Of a stretch of 20,381 nucleotides of DNA, positions 1 through 8,339 are shown piece after piece. Position numbers and translations under genes: made by a program. Numbering within the stretch: position 1 is the stretch's first letter; each line of letters opens with the position of its first letter. Source of the stretch: Candidatus Hydrogenedens sp. (GTDB lineage Bacteria > Hydrogenedentota > Hydrogenedentia > Hydrogenedentales > Hydrogenedentaceae); the NCBI GenBank assembly GCA_035378955.1, contig DAOSUS010000030.1, forward strand, positions 16,160-36,540, written 5' to 3'. The notes under the pieces were generated by a model. That model had not been told where the DNA came from. It was given only the letters and a program-made list of their open reading frames with translations, and did no database searches.

Positions 1-55
1 AACCACCAGAAGGGGAAGGGATTTTAGAGGGAATACCCGAAGGTATAATAGAAGG
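1..55 (+). repeat. Direct repeat copy A in the Glu-Gly linker
   Basis: These 55 bases are identical to 820-874, and bases 8-56 are identical to 128-176. All copies are in the same reading frame and encode the peptide series PPEGEG-ILEGIPEG-IIEG. The match with 820-874 may extend left beyond the window edge. Identity at the DNA level, including synonymous positions, points to recent duplication or gene conversion rather than convergent low-complexity protein sequence. Confidence 0.9.
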
Positions 56-1628
56 AACAACAGAGGGGGAAGGTATTTGGGAAGGTAGTACCGAAGGAGA
101 AGGGATAACCGAAGGCGAAGGTTTTGTAGAAGGGGAAGGGATTTTAGAGGGAATACCCGAAGGTATAATAGAAGGAGCACCGGAAGGGGAAGGTTCTTCA
201 GAAGGTTTATTTGACCCCTGCAATATAGAGCCGTGTATATTGGAATGTGATGATGTTTTAGGGGAGAGCCATTTTGAGGAGGATTTGCGTTGGTTATATG
301 AATTTGTAGGAAAAGACCCGGACACAGCGGATTTGGACACGAATGGGGTAATAGATGTAGTTCAAGCATGGCTATTGGATGAGGTTTTACGGGAGAATAC
401 CCAGGAGATACATTGTTGTGTAAAACAGGTGTATCGGCATAATGTAGAGAGCACAAGATTATATGCAGATGAAATACAGACGATTCAGCCTCTGGTGTTT
501 ATGCTTATTGATAGAGCCAAATTTGAAGGTGTTGTGTCAGGATTAACAACGGTAGGTGAGAAGACGACAATTGATATGCTATTAGGAATGATAGATGAGT
601 TACCTTTAGAAGTGCCGATGCCGAATATGGAGCAATTCGACCTGAGTATGGGAATGTATTTAAGTAAGATAGGAGATGCTGACAGAGATGGGGTATGTAA
701 TTATGGGGAATATCGTTGGAATTTATTGAATGGATATGGTATAGAGGGGTATAAAAAAAGTGTATTAAATAATAAAAATGTAGGTAATGGTGGTGGATGT
801 GTATGGTGTGGAGAAGGAGAACCACCAGAAGGGGAAGGGATTTTAGAGGGAATACCCGAAGGTATAATAGAAGGCGCAACAGAAGGGGAAACTCCATTAT
901 ACAGTTCTTTAACGGTTATATTAACACCGGATGAAGCAGTTTTAAATGGTGCTCAATGGCAAATGGAAGGTGATGTTAATCTGTATAATAGTGGTGATAA
1001 AGTGGAAAATCTTTATGCAGGTACTTATAAAGTATTTTTCACTCAACCCATAGGCTGGTCAACTTCTGAATATATTCAAGTAGAAATTGCTGAGAAAGAG
1101 GATAAGGTTATAGAAGTCAGTTATTGGAAGTCGGGAGGAATTGTGGTTCATATTTTTCCAGATGAAGTAGTGAAACTAAATGCAAAATGGAAAATACAAG
1201 GGCGGGAAGAGTGGATGGATTCCGGGAAAATAGTAATATCTCCTATAGGTTTTTTTGACATTTCATTTTCTAATATAGAAGGTTATATAGCACCACCACA
1301 AAAACGCGTTTATATTCCTCATGCTTCTTATATAAGTCTGGATGTCAGTTATCAGAAAGTAAAGCCATTGGATAAAAATGCAAAAAGGAACCTTGCTTTA
1401 CAAATATTTTCATCATATAGTTATTGCGATACAGATGGGGATGGAGTGCTTATTTTTTCAGAAATTATACAAAAATATCCTCAGGTAACACAGGAATTTT
1501 TTATGGAGATTGACACTGATGAGAATCAGGCAATATCTATGGAGGAACTTGAGAATTATATTAAGGGGTTAAATACAACCACCTGTGGAAATATTTTCGG
1601 AACTTGTAAAAAAAGTTTCTTCCCGTAA
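1..1628 (+). CDS. Secreted Glu-Gly-linker protein with EF-hand/dockerin-like loops and PEGA-like modules (5' partial)
   Basis: The reading frame is open from position 3, so the start lies left of the window; the TTG at 240 is internal and not a credible start. In order: a Glu-Gly-rich linker (3-206), a Cys-containing segment with a calcium-loop motif DLDTNGVID (330-356), a second loop DADRDGVCNYGE (675-710), a second Glu-Gly linker (about 812-890), two similar beta modules (about 903-1365), and a C-terminal EF-hand pair (DTDGDG from 1428, DTDENQ from 1512). The two beta modules share a pattern of hydrophobic strand, DEAV/DEVV, A-[QK]-W, SG and an aromatic residue, which resembles PEGA-type surface modules. 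Such architectures are usual for exported or cell-surface proteins; the signal peptide would be outside the window. The linker encodes exact DNA repeats. No catalytic domain is visible. The role is unknown; calcium-stabilised surface structure or adhesion is inference. Confidence 0.8.
   Translation, partial: PPEGEGILEGIPEGIIEGTTEGEGIWEGSTEGEGITEGEGFVEGEGILEGIPEGIIEGAPEGEGSSEGLFDPCNIEPCILECDDVLGESHFEEDLRWLYEFVGKDPDTADLDTNGVIDVVQAWLLDEVLRENTQEIHCCVKQVYRHNVESTRLYADEIQTIQPLVFMLIDRAKFEGVVSGLTTVGEKTTIDMLLGMIDELPLEVPMPNMEQFDLSMGMYLSKIGDADRDGVCNYGEYRWNLLNGYGIEGYKKSVLNNKNVGNGGGCVWCGEGEPPEGEGILEGIPEGIIEGATEGETPLYSSLTVILTPDEAVLNGAQWQMEGDVNLYNSGDKVENLYAGTYKVFFTQPIGWSTSEYIQVEIAEKEDKVIEVSYWKSGGIVVHIFPDEVVKLNAKWKIQGREEWMDSGKIVISPIGFFDISFSNIEGYIAPPQKRVYIPHASYISLDVSYQKVKPLDKNAKRNLALQIFSSYSYCDTDGDGVLIFSEIIQKYPQVTQEFFMEIDTDENQAISMEELENYIKGLNTTTCGNIFGTCKKSFFP
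128..176 (+). repeat. Direct repeat copy B in the Glu-Gly linker
   Basis: These 49 bases are identical to 8-56. The offset is 120 bp (40 codons), so recombination between copies A and B would keep the reading frame. Just downstream, 183-205 matches 2192-2214 in the linker of the next gene with one mismatch. Confidence 0.9.
820..874 (+). repeat. Direct repeat copy C in the second Glu-Gly linker
   Basis: These 55 bases are identical to 1-55. The offset is 819 bp, exactly 273 codons, so loss or gain of the whole block between A and C would stay in frame. The intervening block contains the Cys-rich region and two calcium-loop motifs. Confidence 0.9.
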
Positions 1629-1750
1629 AAAATCTTGCAAAAAATACCCGAAACATGTTATTTTTATATATATTATAGTTTAAAAGGATTTTTACATAAT
1701 AATATGCGGGGCTAAAACCTGTCAAAATAAAACAATAGGAATATGTTTGA

Positions 1751-4432
1751 ATGAAAAGTAAAGTAACTTTTTTGAGGCTGGCTGTTATTGTCCTTTCTTT
1801 TTGCTTTTTAATTGGGGTTAATAGCACCTCCTATGCACAGGATTTAATTGTAAAGGGAGATTATCATACCGCAGATAGAAATCATGATTATAAAATTGAT
1901 TTAAGCGAGCTTCTGCGTATTATCCAGTTTTTTAATGCTCGTGCTTATCATTGTGACCCGGAAGGAGAAGATGGATATGCACCGGGAACAGGTGACCAGT
2001 CCTGCGAACCTCATGATAGCGATTATGAATCGAATACTCCCTGGCGAATATCGTTGAATGAACTTCTTCGTTTGGTACAGTTTTATAATGTATGTGGGTA
2101 TGAAGTAGACCCCTCCAAAGAAGATGGCTTTCGACCTGTTTTATGTCCTGTAATTATCGAAGGAGAGCCCGAAGGAACTCCTGAAGGTTTAGAAGGGGAA
2201 GGTTCTTCGGAAGGAGTTTTAGAAGGGGAAGGAGAAACTTATAATTATGCTCGGATTGTTGTTGATAGGAGGGATACAGTACCTAATACAGAGATAAATA
2301 TCCCGCTTACTCTTGAGACTAAAAATGTTGGATTAGGATATGTGCAGTTTGACCTCATTTTTAATTCCAATCGAATACAATATTTGGATTTTATGATAGG
2401 TCCGGCTATTCAGAGTACGGGTCGGGATTTATCCGTAGGGCAGATTATTCCGGGTAAAATAAGGTTGACAACTACAGGAACATCCTCTTCGGGAATGACA
2501 TCTGGTATATATGCTATTTTGAGGTTTAAAGTTTCTGAGAATGCAGAGTTTAATGATGTATATTCTATTTATGCAGAGAGCATAATGGCTACCAGTTATC
2601 CTGATGGCTTAATTTACCCGCTTTCTGTACTGGCAGGGTATATCCGTATTTATAGTTCTTTCCCATATCCTCCGACAGCCGATTTTTCAGCTACTCCCGT
2701 AAAAAATATAATAAATAGTGAAATTGAATTCCGTGATGAAAGTAAGATGGGAAATGGAACCGAACCTACCTGGCAGTGGAATTTTGGGGATGGAAATTTT
2801 AGTTTTTTGAGAAATCCTACTCATATATATCAATCTCCAGGTATATATACGATAACATTAACTGTTACGACCAGTGCTGGGCAGAGTATAAAACAAAAGA
2901 CGAATTATATTGAAATAATTCAAGGTTCACGAATATATGTAAAAAAACCGCAAACAAAAAACACAAAAGAAGAAATTGAGCCAGATGGATTATCATGGGA
3001 AACCGCTTTCCCTACTTTGCAGGAAGGAATTGATAAAGCGTTCGAATTAGGTGGAGGAGAAGTATGGGTTGCTGCGGGGGATTATAATGAGGTTCGTTCC
3101 AATCCTTATGGTGCATTAATACTTCGAGAATTGGTGAATGTCTATGGTGGTTTTCAAGGCATAGAAACAGAATTGAATCAGAGAAATTATCAAACGAATA
3201 TTACTATTATTAATGGTAGTGTGGCAAGAGATGGACAACCAGCCTGGCATGTGGTTAAAGGTGAAAATTATAGTGAATTGAATGGGTTTATAGTAAAGGG
3301 GGGAGATGCCCGTTATGATTCTGTTTACAGCGATGCTCAAGACGGAGGCGGTTTATATATTCCCGCAAAGAAAATGGTTATCAAAAACTGTTCCTTTTTC
3401 CAGAACAAATCGGTGGGAGTAGGTGCTGCTGTATGTTGTATTAGCGGAAAATTATCTATATACAATTGCAATTTTATTGAGAATGTAATAGAAAATATTT
3501 CATCTGCTTCCAGTTATAATTATGGTTCTGCTATCTATGTTACAGATAGTGTTGTTAATATTCAGAATTCCCGTTTTGAATCCAACCGTATTTCTACGCA
3601 GGGAATCTGGCAAACTTCTACCCAGAATATAACCGCTGTTTCCGCAGGTGGGGGAATATTTGCTTATAACTCTTCATTATCAATAGATAAATGTTTATTC
3701 TATTCAAACACATGTTCTGCAGAAGGGATAGGTCATGGCACTGTCGGAGGTGGCGTATATGGTGCTTTTGCAAAGGCATTAGGTGGATCTATCTACCTAT
3801 GGTATAGTGATATGAATTTGAAAAATTCAGATTTTAGAAATAATAGTGTTTCTACAAATGACCATAATGGTTTTTCTCGTGCAAGTGGAGGGATGATTTA
3901 TTTAACAAGAAGTTCTGCGAAAATTGTAAATACAATCGGATTTAGAAATAAGGCTTATGATTTTAGTACCTCTATTGAAAGAACGGGGGGCATACATATA
4001 GACCTTTGTGAAAATGTTGTATTGTCAAACTGCACTTTATATGACAATCAAGCAGATTTAACTACGACAAATCATGGAGGAGCTATATTTAACTATTACA
4101 GTAATGTAGCACTTGCTAATACTATTATCTGGCAAAATTCTGGGCAGGGAACATATTCTCTCGGGAATGATGCGGTATTTATGTATTGTGATACACAGCA
4201 GGTAAAAAATGGAACAGGAAATATAAGTTCAGATCCATTATTTATTTTCCCGAGTGCAGGTAATTTCAGATTGAATAGTGGTTCTCCCTGTATAGACAGA
4301 GGAATGGACACAAGCCCTGATGAATGGGGAAATGTGTTAACAGATATCGATGGAAATATGCGTGGGCGGGATGCAATTCCAGGTGTTACCGGGGATGGTT
4401 CGGAATATGATATGGGTGCCTATGAATATTAG
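1751..4432 (+). CDS. Secreted multidomain protein: dockerin-like, cohesin-like, PKD and right-handed beta-helix
   Basis: An 893-residue exported protein. Residues 1-29 form a classical signal peptide (KSK basic start, hydrophobic core, SYA cleavage site). Residues about 31-132 hold two calcium/dockerin-like segments: DRNHDYKIDLSELLRIIQF and RISLNELLRLVQF. They are joined by the EDGYAPG-type sequence that recurs in Hydrogenedentota-like secreted proteins. A Glu-Gly linker follows (about 135-162), then a cohesin-like beta sandwich (about 163-305; pattern VGLGYVQFDLIF then ILRFKV). Next is a PKD domain (about 306-392, WQWNFGDG and THIYQSPGIYTITLTV). The rest is a Cys/Asn/Gly-rich repetitive region typical of a parallel beta-helix, ending in DIDGNMRGRD and YDMGAYEY, which resembles the usual C-terminus of this beta-helix class. 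A weak purine-rich site (about 1736-1740) precedes the ATG. Enzymatic activity (for example polysaccharide lyase) cannot be assigned. Cell-surface or extracellular location is inferred. Confidence 0.85.
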   Translation: MKSKVTFLRLAVIVLSFCFLIGVNSTSYAQDLIVKGDYHTADRNHDYKIDLSELLRIIQFFNARAYHCDPEGEDGYAPGTGDQSCEPHDSDYESNTPWRISLNELLRLVQFYNVCGYEVDPSKEDGFRPVLCPVIIEGEPEGTPEGLEGEGSSEGVLEGEGETYNYARIVVDRRDTVPNTEINIPLTLETKNVGLGYVQFDLIFNSNRIQYLDFMIGPAIQSTGRDLSVGQIIPGKIRLTTTGTSSSGMTSGIYAILRFKVSENAEFNDVYSIYAESIMATSYPDGLIYPLSVLAGYIRIYSSFPYPPTADFSATPVKNIINSEIEFRDESKMGNGTEPTWQWNFGDGNFSFLRNPTHIYQSPGIYTITLTVTTSAGQSIKQKTNYIEIIQGSRIYVKKPQTKNTKEEIEPDGLSWETAFPTLQEGIDKAFELGGGEVWVAAGDYNEVRSNPYGALILRELVNVYGGFQGIETELNQRNYQTNITIINGSVARDGQPAWHVVKGENYSELNGFIVKGGDARYDSVYSDAQDGGGLYIPAKKMVIKNCSFFQNKSVGVGAAVCCISGKLSIYNCNFIENVIENISSASSYNYGSAIYVTDSVVNIQNSRFESNRISTQGIWQTSTQNITAVSAGGGIFAYNSSLSIDKCLFYSNTCSAEGIGHGTVGGGVYGAFAKALGGSIYLWYSDMNLKNSDFRNNSVSTNDHNGFSRASGGMIYLTRSSAKIVNTIGFRNKAYDFSTSIERTGGIHIDLCENVVLSNCTLYDNQADLTTTNHGGAIFNYYSNVALANTIIWQNSGQGTYSLGNDAVFMYCDTQQVKNGTGNISSDPLFIFPSAGNFRLNSGSPCIDRGMDTSPDEWGNVLTDIDGNMRGRDAIPGVTGDGSEYDMGAYEY

Positions 4433-4440
4433 TCTAATAT

Positions 4441-4481
4441 TGAAAAAGAATAATTGAATAATAGCAATTCAATCTTTTTCA
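4441..4481. terminator. Putative bidirectional hairpin terminator between convergent genes
   Basis: Arms TGAAAAAGA (4441-4449) and TCTTTTTCA (4473-4481) are perfect complements. Inside them TTGAAT (4454-4459) pairs with ATTCAA (4467-4472), with a 4-nt bulge (4450-4453) and a 7-nt loop. It starts 9 bases after the stop of the beta-helix gene and covers the stop codon of the opposing response-regulator gene. A or T runs lie inside the stem rather than after it, so the terminator role is an inference from position and structure. Confidence 0.45.
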
Positions 4482-6001
4482 GGAAACCTCTCACGAATTT
4501 GTAATACTTCTTCAATATTAGAGAAGAATACATCTACTAAATCAGGGTCGAATTGTTTACCTCGTTGTTCTCCAAAATACTCTTTGATTTCATCTAAAGT
4601 CCATGCCCTTTTATATACTCGCTCTACTCCTAAAGCGTCGAACACATCGGCTATACCTACGATTCTTCCAAAAATATGTATATCTTTCCCTTTTTTGCCA
4701 TTGGGGTAGCCATTTCCATCAAAGCGTTCGTGATGTTCTAATGCAATTATAGCCGCAGATTGTAATACGACCCCTTTCGTTTTGCTTAACATGTCGTAAC
4801 CAATGGTAGTATGTGTTTTTATTACATCAAACTCTGAAGGCGTTAAGGGTCCAGGTTTATTTAATATTGCGTCAGGTATTCCTACTTTTCCAACATCGTG
4901 AAGAGGTGATGCTAATCTAAGAATTTCTGCCTCTTTATTGGATAGACCCAATTTTAATGCTAATAATTTAGAATATTCTGCCACCCTTTTTACATGGCTT
5001 CCTGTTTCCCGAGAACGAGTTTCTACAATTTCACCTAATGTGAATACAATTTCTCTTTGTGCGGATTCTATTTCGTGAATTAATCGGGCATTTTCTATGG
5101 CTGAGGCACCATGGTTGGCTATAATTTTCAATACTTTTAAGTCTGTTTCTGAAAAAACTTCACCATCAGATTTATCTGTGACATTAAGAACCGCAATTAC
5201 ATCCTGCTCATTAATTGCTAAAGGATGGGACTCCATAAATTCTGATTTTTTCCGCTGTAGAGGAACAGAAATAAAGGATTTATTTTTTAATCCAATTAAA
5301 AAATTTTGCAAATTCGGATTTTGAGTAATGTCTTCAATTAGTAACGGTTCTAAGTTCTTAACAACCATTCCTGAAATGGTTTTAAAGTCCACAGGAATGG
5401 TTTTCCCATTCATTTCTGAAGGTAGACCGGTGCTGGCAACAACTTTAAGATATTTTCCATCCTCAACAACTTCAAGTATAGAACCTCGTTTTGCCTGAGT
5501 ATGTTCCAGTGCTGCATTTAATATAAACCTAAAAAGTTGTTCCTCATCTCTTATAGCAGATATATTTTCACTAATCTTGAATAGTTCTGTAATTTCTTTC
5601 AGACGGGCATTTTCCTGAATAAGACGATTGCGTTCCAGGGCATTGTTTACCACCGTCTTAATTTCAGAGATGTTAAAGGGTTTTAATACATAATCGTAAG
5701 CCCCTTCTTTTACTGCGGCTCTTGCTGTTTCTATGGTTGCGTATCCCGTCATGATAATAGGGACAATACCTGGATTAAGTTCCCTTGCTTTGTGTATCAG
5801 CATAATACCATCCATTTTAGGCATTATAATATCTGTAAATAGGACGGCAATTTCACTATCATCACGAATGATTTTTAAGGCAGTTTCTCCGTCTGATGCT
5901 AATTCTACAAAAAAACCCTCATCTGTCAAAAGGTCAAAAAGTAATTCACGAATAATTAATTCGTCATCAACTATTAGAATTTTTTCTTTTTTAGTTGGCA
6001 T
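4469..6001 (-). CDS. Response regulator with REC, GAF and HD-GYP domains (putative c-di-GMP phosphodiesterase)
   Basis: A 510-residue cytoplasmic signalling protein. The receiver domain (residues 6-120) has the acidic pair D12/D13, phospho-acceptor D57 in LFTDIIMPKMDG, T85 and K107 of the LKPF motif. Residues about 145-315 look like a GAF domain (LFRFILNAALE through TDLKVLKIIANHGASAIENARL). The C-terminal HD-GYP domain (about 325-500) has H368/D369 in HDVGKVGIPD, H397, H423/H424, the signature GYP at 431-433 and D452. All expected metal-site residues seem present, so hydrolysis of cyclic di-GMP is likely. The ATG at 6001 has an AGGAA site about 11 nt upstream. No partner histidine kinase is in the window. 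Its promoter region shares a divergent spacer with the ceramidase-family gene. Confidence 0.92.
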   Translation of the reverse strand: MPTKKEKILIVDDELIIRELLFDLLTDEGFFVELASDGETALKIIRDDSEIAVLFTDIIMPKMDGIMLIHKARELNPGIVPIIMTGYATIETARAAVKEGAYDYVLKPFNISEIKTVVNNALERNRLIQENARLKEITELFKISENISAIRDEEQLFRFILNAALEHTQAKRGSILEVVEDGKYLKVVASTGLPSEMNGKTIPVDFKTISGMVVKNLEPLLIEDITQNPNLQNFLIGLKNKSFISVPLQRKKSEFMESHPLAINEQDVIAVLNVTDKSDGEVFSETDLKVLKIIANHGASAIENARLIHEIESAQREIVFTLGEIVETRSRETGSHVKRVAEYSKLLALKLGLSNKEAEILRLASPLHDVGKVGIPDAILNKPGPLTPSEFDVIKTHTTIGYDMLSKTKGVVLQSAAIIALEHHERFDGNGYPNGKKGKDIHIFGRIVGIADVFDALGVERVYKRAWTLDEIKEYFGEQRGKQFDPDLVDVFFSNIEEVLQIRERFPEKD

Positions 6002-6028
6002 ATTTATTTATTCCTGCTAATATACGGA

Positions 6029-6047
6029 GTTTTTTCATTGAAAAAAC
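6029..6047. promoter_or_regulatory. Perfect 19-bp dyad in the divergent promoter region
   Basis: Nine-base arms (6029-6037 and 6039-6047, GTTTTTTCA and its complement) flank a single central base. It lies 28 bp upstream of the response-regulator start and about 105 bp upstream of the ceramidase-family start. The position and perfect symmetry fit a dimeric repressor or activator site, but A/T tracts make chance symmetry more likely than in mixed sequence. The remainder of the 150-bp spacer is very AT-rich, with a -10-like TATAAT at 6086-6091. Confidence 0.35.
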
Positions 6048-6151
6048 AATAAATATAATAAATTTATTCTGATTGATATTATATATATAATGATAGTTAA
6101 AATGAAATTTATGGTAAGTAAATATTATTAAATTTTTATGAGGAGAATAAT

Positions 6152-7558
6152 ATGAACATTCACGATTATTTTATGAAAATAACAGTAACCATTTTTCTAT
6201 CGTTTTTGTTGATTTTTATTTTAAGTTTTAATTCGTATTCATTAACTGCGGGTGTTGCAAAAGGTGTAATAACACCCGATATATCCAGAGAGCCGATTGG
6301 TGTATTTGGTAATAAAATGGATAAGGTAGGAAGAGATATTTACGCTCGTGTTCTTGTTCTCAATGATGGTTCCCAACGGGTAGTAGTAGTAACCTATGAC
6401 TTGAACTGTCTTGATGTTGCTACACCAATTCTTCGGGAACGATTGAAAAAAGAATTAAGTATACCGGTAGAAAATTTTATTCCCCTTGCAACCCATAATC
6501 ATTGTGCCCCAATACAAATTGTGCCGGAGAATTTTGAATATGGTAGATGGTTGGCAGAAAAAATTTATCAATTAATACAAGAAGCCATTGACCATGAAAT
6601 AGGACAGGTTTCATTAGAATTTGGGTTTGGATATGTTTATCATTTGTTCAGTTTGGGAAATGCTCCTGTGGATTATGAAGTTCAAGTATTAAAGGTGGTG
6701 AAAGATGATGGAAATCCTGTTGCAATTCTATTTAATCACCCAACACATCCTTTACATATAAAAGGACAGAATAATGTAATTGATACAGGACATTTTGGTT
6801 ATGCTATAAAATATGTGGAAGAAGCGTTTCCAGATACAATGGTGTTATTTGCGGATGCCTGTGGCGGAAATCAATTTACTAAAAATATGATGCATGCCCC
6901 TATGTCCGTTGTTCAGAGATATGGTAAAGAACTGGCTAATGAAGTGATTCGGATTGCAAAGAATAAACAAAAAAGTATAGATGGGAATATTATTAGTTCA
7001 TTTCAAGTTATTCCTTTATCATTAAATAAACCAATACCTTTTGAAGATGTTCAACGACTTTCCTTTTTTTATCCAACGGATATTGGTTATATCCATTATC
7101 CTGCCCCGGAGCGTGATACGAATTGGGTTCGTTCCTTATTTAAACACTATAAAGAGAAAATACCTTTTCCCCAGAAAACTTCAGATATGATTTGCACGGA
7201 TGATGAATTTTTAATCGAAAATAATCCTGATGGTAGAGAGTTTTCATGTAGATTTGAAGAGTCTATAGTTGTTAAAATAGGCGAACTAATTTTTGTCGCT
7301 TTGCAGGGTGAAGTATGTGCTCCCATAGGTATGCGTATTAAAGATGCTTTTCGTTATGAACATCCGATAATGTTATTTGGATATATGGGTGAACATAATT
7401 TATATATACCTACTCGAGAGATAGTGCGTCTGGATATATATCAAGCACGAGTAATTCAGGAACAATATGCTTCACCTGTAAAATGGTCACCTACGGTAGA
7501 AGATGAAATGGTCAGTGCTGTTCAAAGTCAGATTAAAGATATTTTGCGGAAAAAGTAA
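6152..7558 (+). CDS. Neutral/alkaline ceramidase-family protein, exported
   Basis: A 468-residue protein with an N-terminal signal sequence or membrane anchor (hydrophobic residues about 8-30, ending NSYS). The body matches the neutral/alkaline non-lysosomal ceramidase N-terminal family: AGVAKGVITPD opening, H115-N-H117-C-A-P, N195-H196-P-T-H199 and G386-E387 at places where the family's zinc ligands are expected. Where true neutral ceramidases have the N-x-G-D-x-S-P-N motif carrying the catalytic serine, this protein has ADACGGNQF (234-242), with no serine. It may therefore be a zinc hydrolase acting on another substrate. A strong AGGAGA site at 6139-6144 supports the ATG at 6152 rather than the in-frame ATG at 6173. 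The HAD gene follows 18 bp downstream, so the two are probably co-transcribed. Confidence 0.85.
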   Translation: MNIHDYFMKITVTIFLSFLLIFILSFNSYSLTAGVAKGVITPDISREPIGVFGNKMDKVGRDIYARVLVLNDGSQRVVVVTYDLNCLDVATPILRERLKKELSIPVENFIPLATHNHCAPIQIVPENFEYGRWLAEKIYQLIQEAIDHEIGQVSLEFGFGYVYHLFSLGNAPVDYEVQVLKVVKDDGNPVAILFNHPTHPLHIKGQNNVIDTGHFGYAIKYVEEAFPDTMVLFADACGGNQFTKNMMHAPMSVVQRYGKELANEVIRIAKNKQKSIDGNIISSFQVIPLSLNKPIPFEDVQRLSFFYPTDIGYIHYPAPERDTNWVRSLFKHYKEKIPFPQKTSDMICTDDEFLIENNPDGREFSCRFEESIVVKIGELIFVALQGEVCAPIGMRIKDAFRYEHPIMLFGYMGEHNLYIPTREIVRLDIYQARVIQEQYASPVKWSPTVEDEMVSAVQSQIKDILRKK

Positions 7559-7576
7559 TGGTTGGAGTAGATTTGT

Positions 7577-8323
7577 ATGATAAAAGCAGTAAGTTTTGAT
7601 TTTTGGGGAACATTATTTCGAGATGCGTTTAGTAAAGAAAGGCAAGAGTATCGAGCCAAAGCCATAGTGAATACTTTTAAGCAAGGGGTATCGTTAGATA
7701 ATGCTTTGGAAGCGATGTCTATGGTGGTAAAAGAATTTGCACGATGCCATATTGAGGAGCAACGAACATTAACGCCGGAGGATGCAGTGGATATGGTGTC
7801 GTTGCAATTGGGTATAGAACTTAATAAACATGAATATGAATTTTTGGCAGAAGAATTTGCTACTGCAATATTAGTATTTCAACCAGAACCTATAGAAAAT
7901 GCCTTAGAGGCGGTTCGGTATACCTCGCAGTTTGTTCCTGTGGGTCTTATCTCGGATACGGGTATATCACCAGGAAAATCATTACTTAAATTACTTGAAA
8001 TACATGGCTTTACTCAATATATTTCCTCATATCGTTTTTCCGATATAGAAGGTGTTGCTAAACCCCAATCCATCATGTTTGAAAAAACGGCGTATGAGTT
8101 AGGCGTGAAAACAGAGGAAATGTTACATTTAGGAGACCTGGAACCCACAGATATTGTTGGGATAAAAAGTGTAGGTGGTTATGCAGGTCTTTTTGCCGGG
8201 ATAAATCTTAAATATATGACTTCTACGACGGCAGATTTTCTATTTACAAATTGGTTTGAATATATTGAAAATCTACCACAAATTTTAGATAATCATTTTG
8301 ATAATAAAAAATCCAATGACTAA
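7577..8323 (+). CDS. HAD-superfamily (subfamily IA-like) hydrolase
   Basis: A 248-residue cytoplasmic protein of the haloacid dehalogenase superfamily. Motif I is SFDFWGTLF with nucleophile D8; the position normally held by the second, acid/base Asp is W10. Motif II is in GLISDTG, motif III is the Lys in GVAKP, and motif IV is HLGDLEPTD. The helical cap lies between about residues 16 and 105. The changed motif I occurs in some natural HAD proteins and suggests either no phosphotransfer or a different chemistry. A GGAG site at 7564-7567, nine bases before the ATG, supports the start. It is the second gene of a unit with the ceramidase-family gene and ends 16 bp from the convergent CoA-transferase gene. 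The substrate is unknown. Confidence 0.85.
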   Translation: MIKAVSFDFWGTLFRDAFSKERQEYRAKAIVNTFKQGVSLDNALEAMSMVVKEFARCHIEEQRTLTPEDAVDMVSLQLGIELNKHEYEFLAEEFATAILVFQPEPIENALEAVRYTSQFVPVGLISDTGISPGKSLLKLLEIHGFTQYISSYRFSDIEGVAKPQSIMFEKTAYELGVKTEEMLHLGDLEPTDIVGIKSVGGYAGLFAGINLKYMTSTTADFLFTNWFEYIENLPQILDNHFDNKKSND

Positions 8324-8339
8324 ATAAAGAACTACTTGG

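Noticed and set aside
1..206. Regularly spaced repeats resembling a CRISPR array
   Set aside because: The repeats are part of a continuous coding frame for a Glu-Gly linker, spacing is irregular, and no cas genes are present.
505..897. Minus-strand ORF of about 130 codons opposite the first gene
   Set aside because: It is the antisense shadow of the Glu-Gly linker and Cys-rich region; its Leu/Ile/His-rich product reflects the composition of the opposite strand and it has no ribosome site.
1629..1750. Riboswitch or promoter between the two secreted-protein genes
   Set aside because: No known riboswitch core or well-spaced -35/-10 pair could be identified; only scattered AT-rich hexamers are seen.
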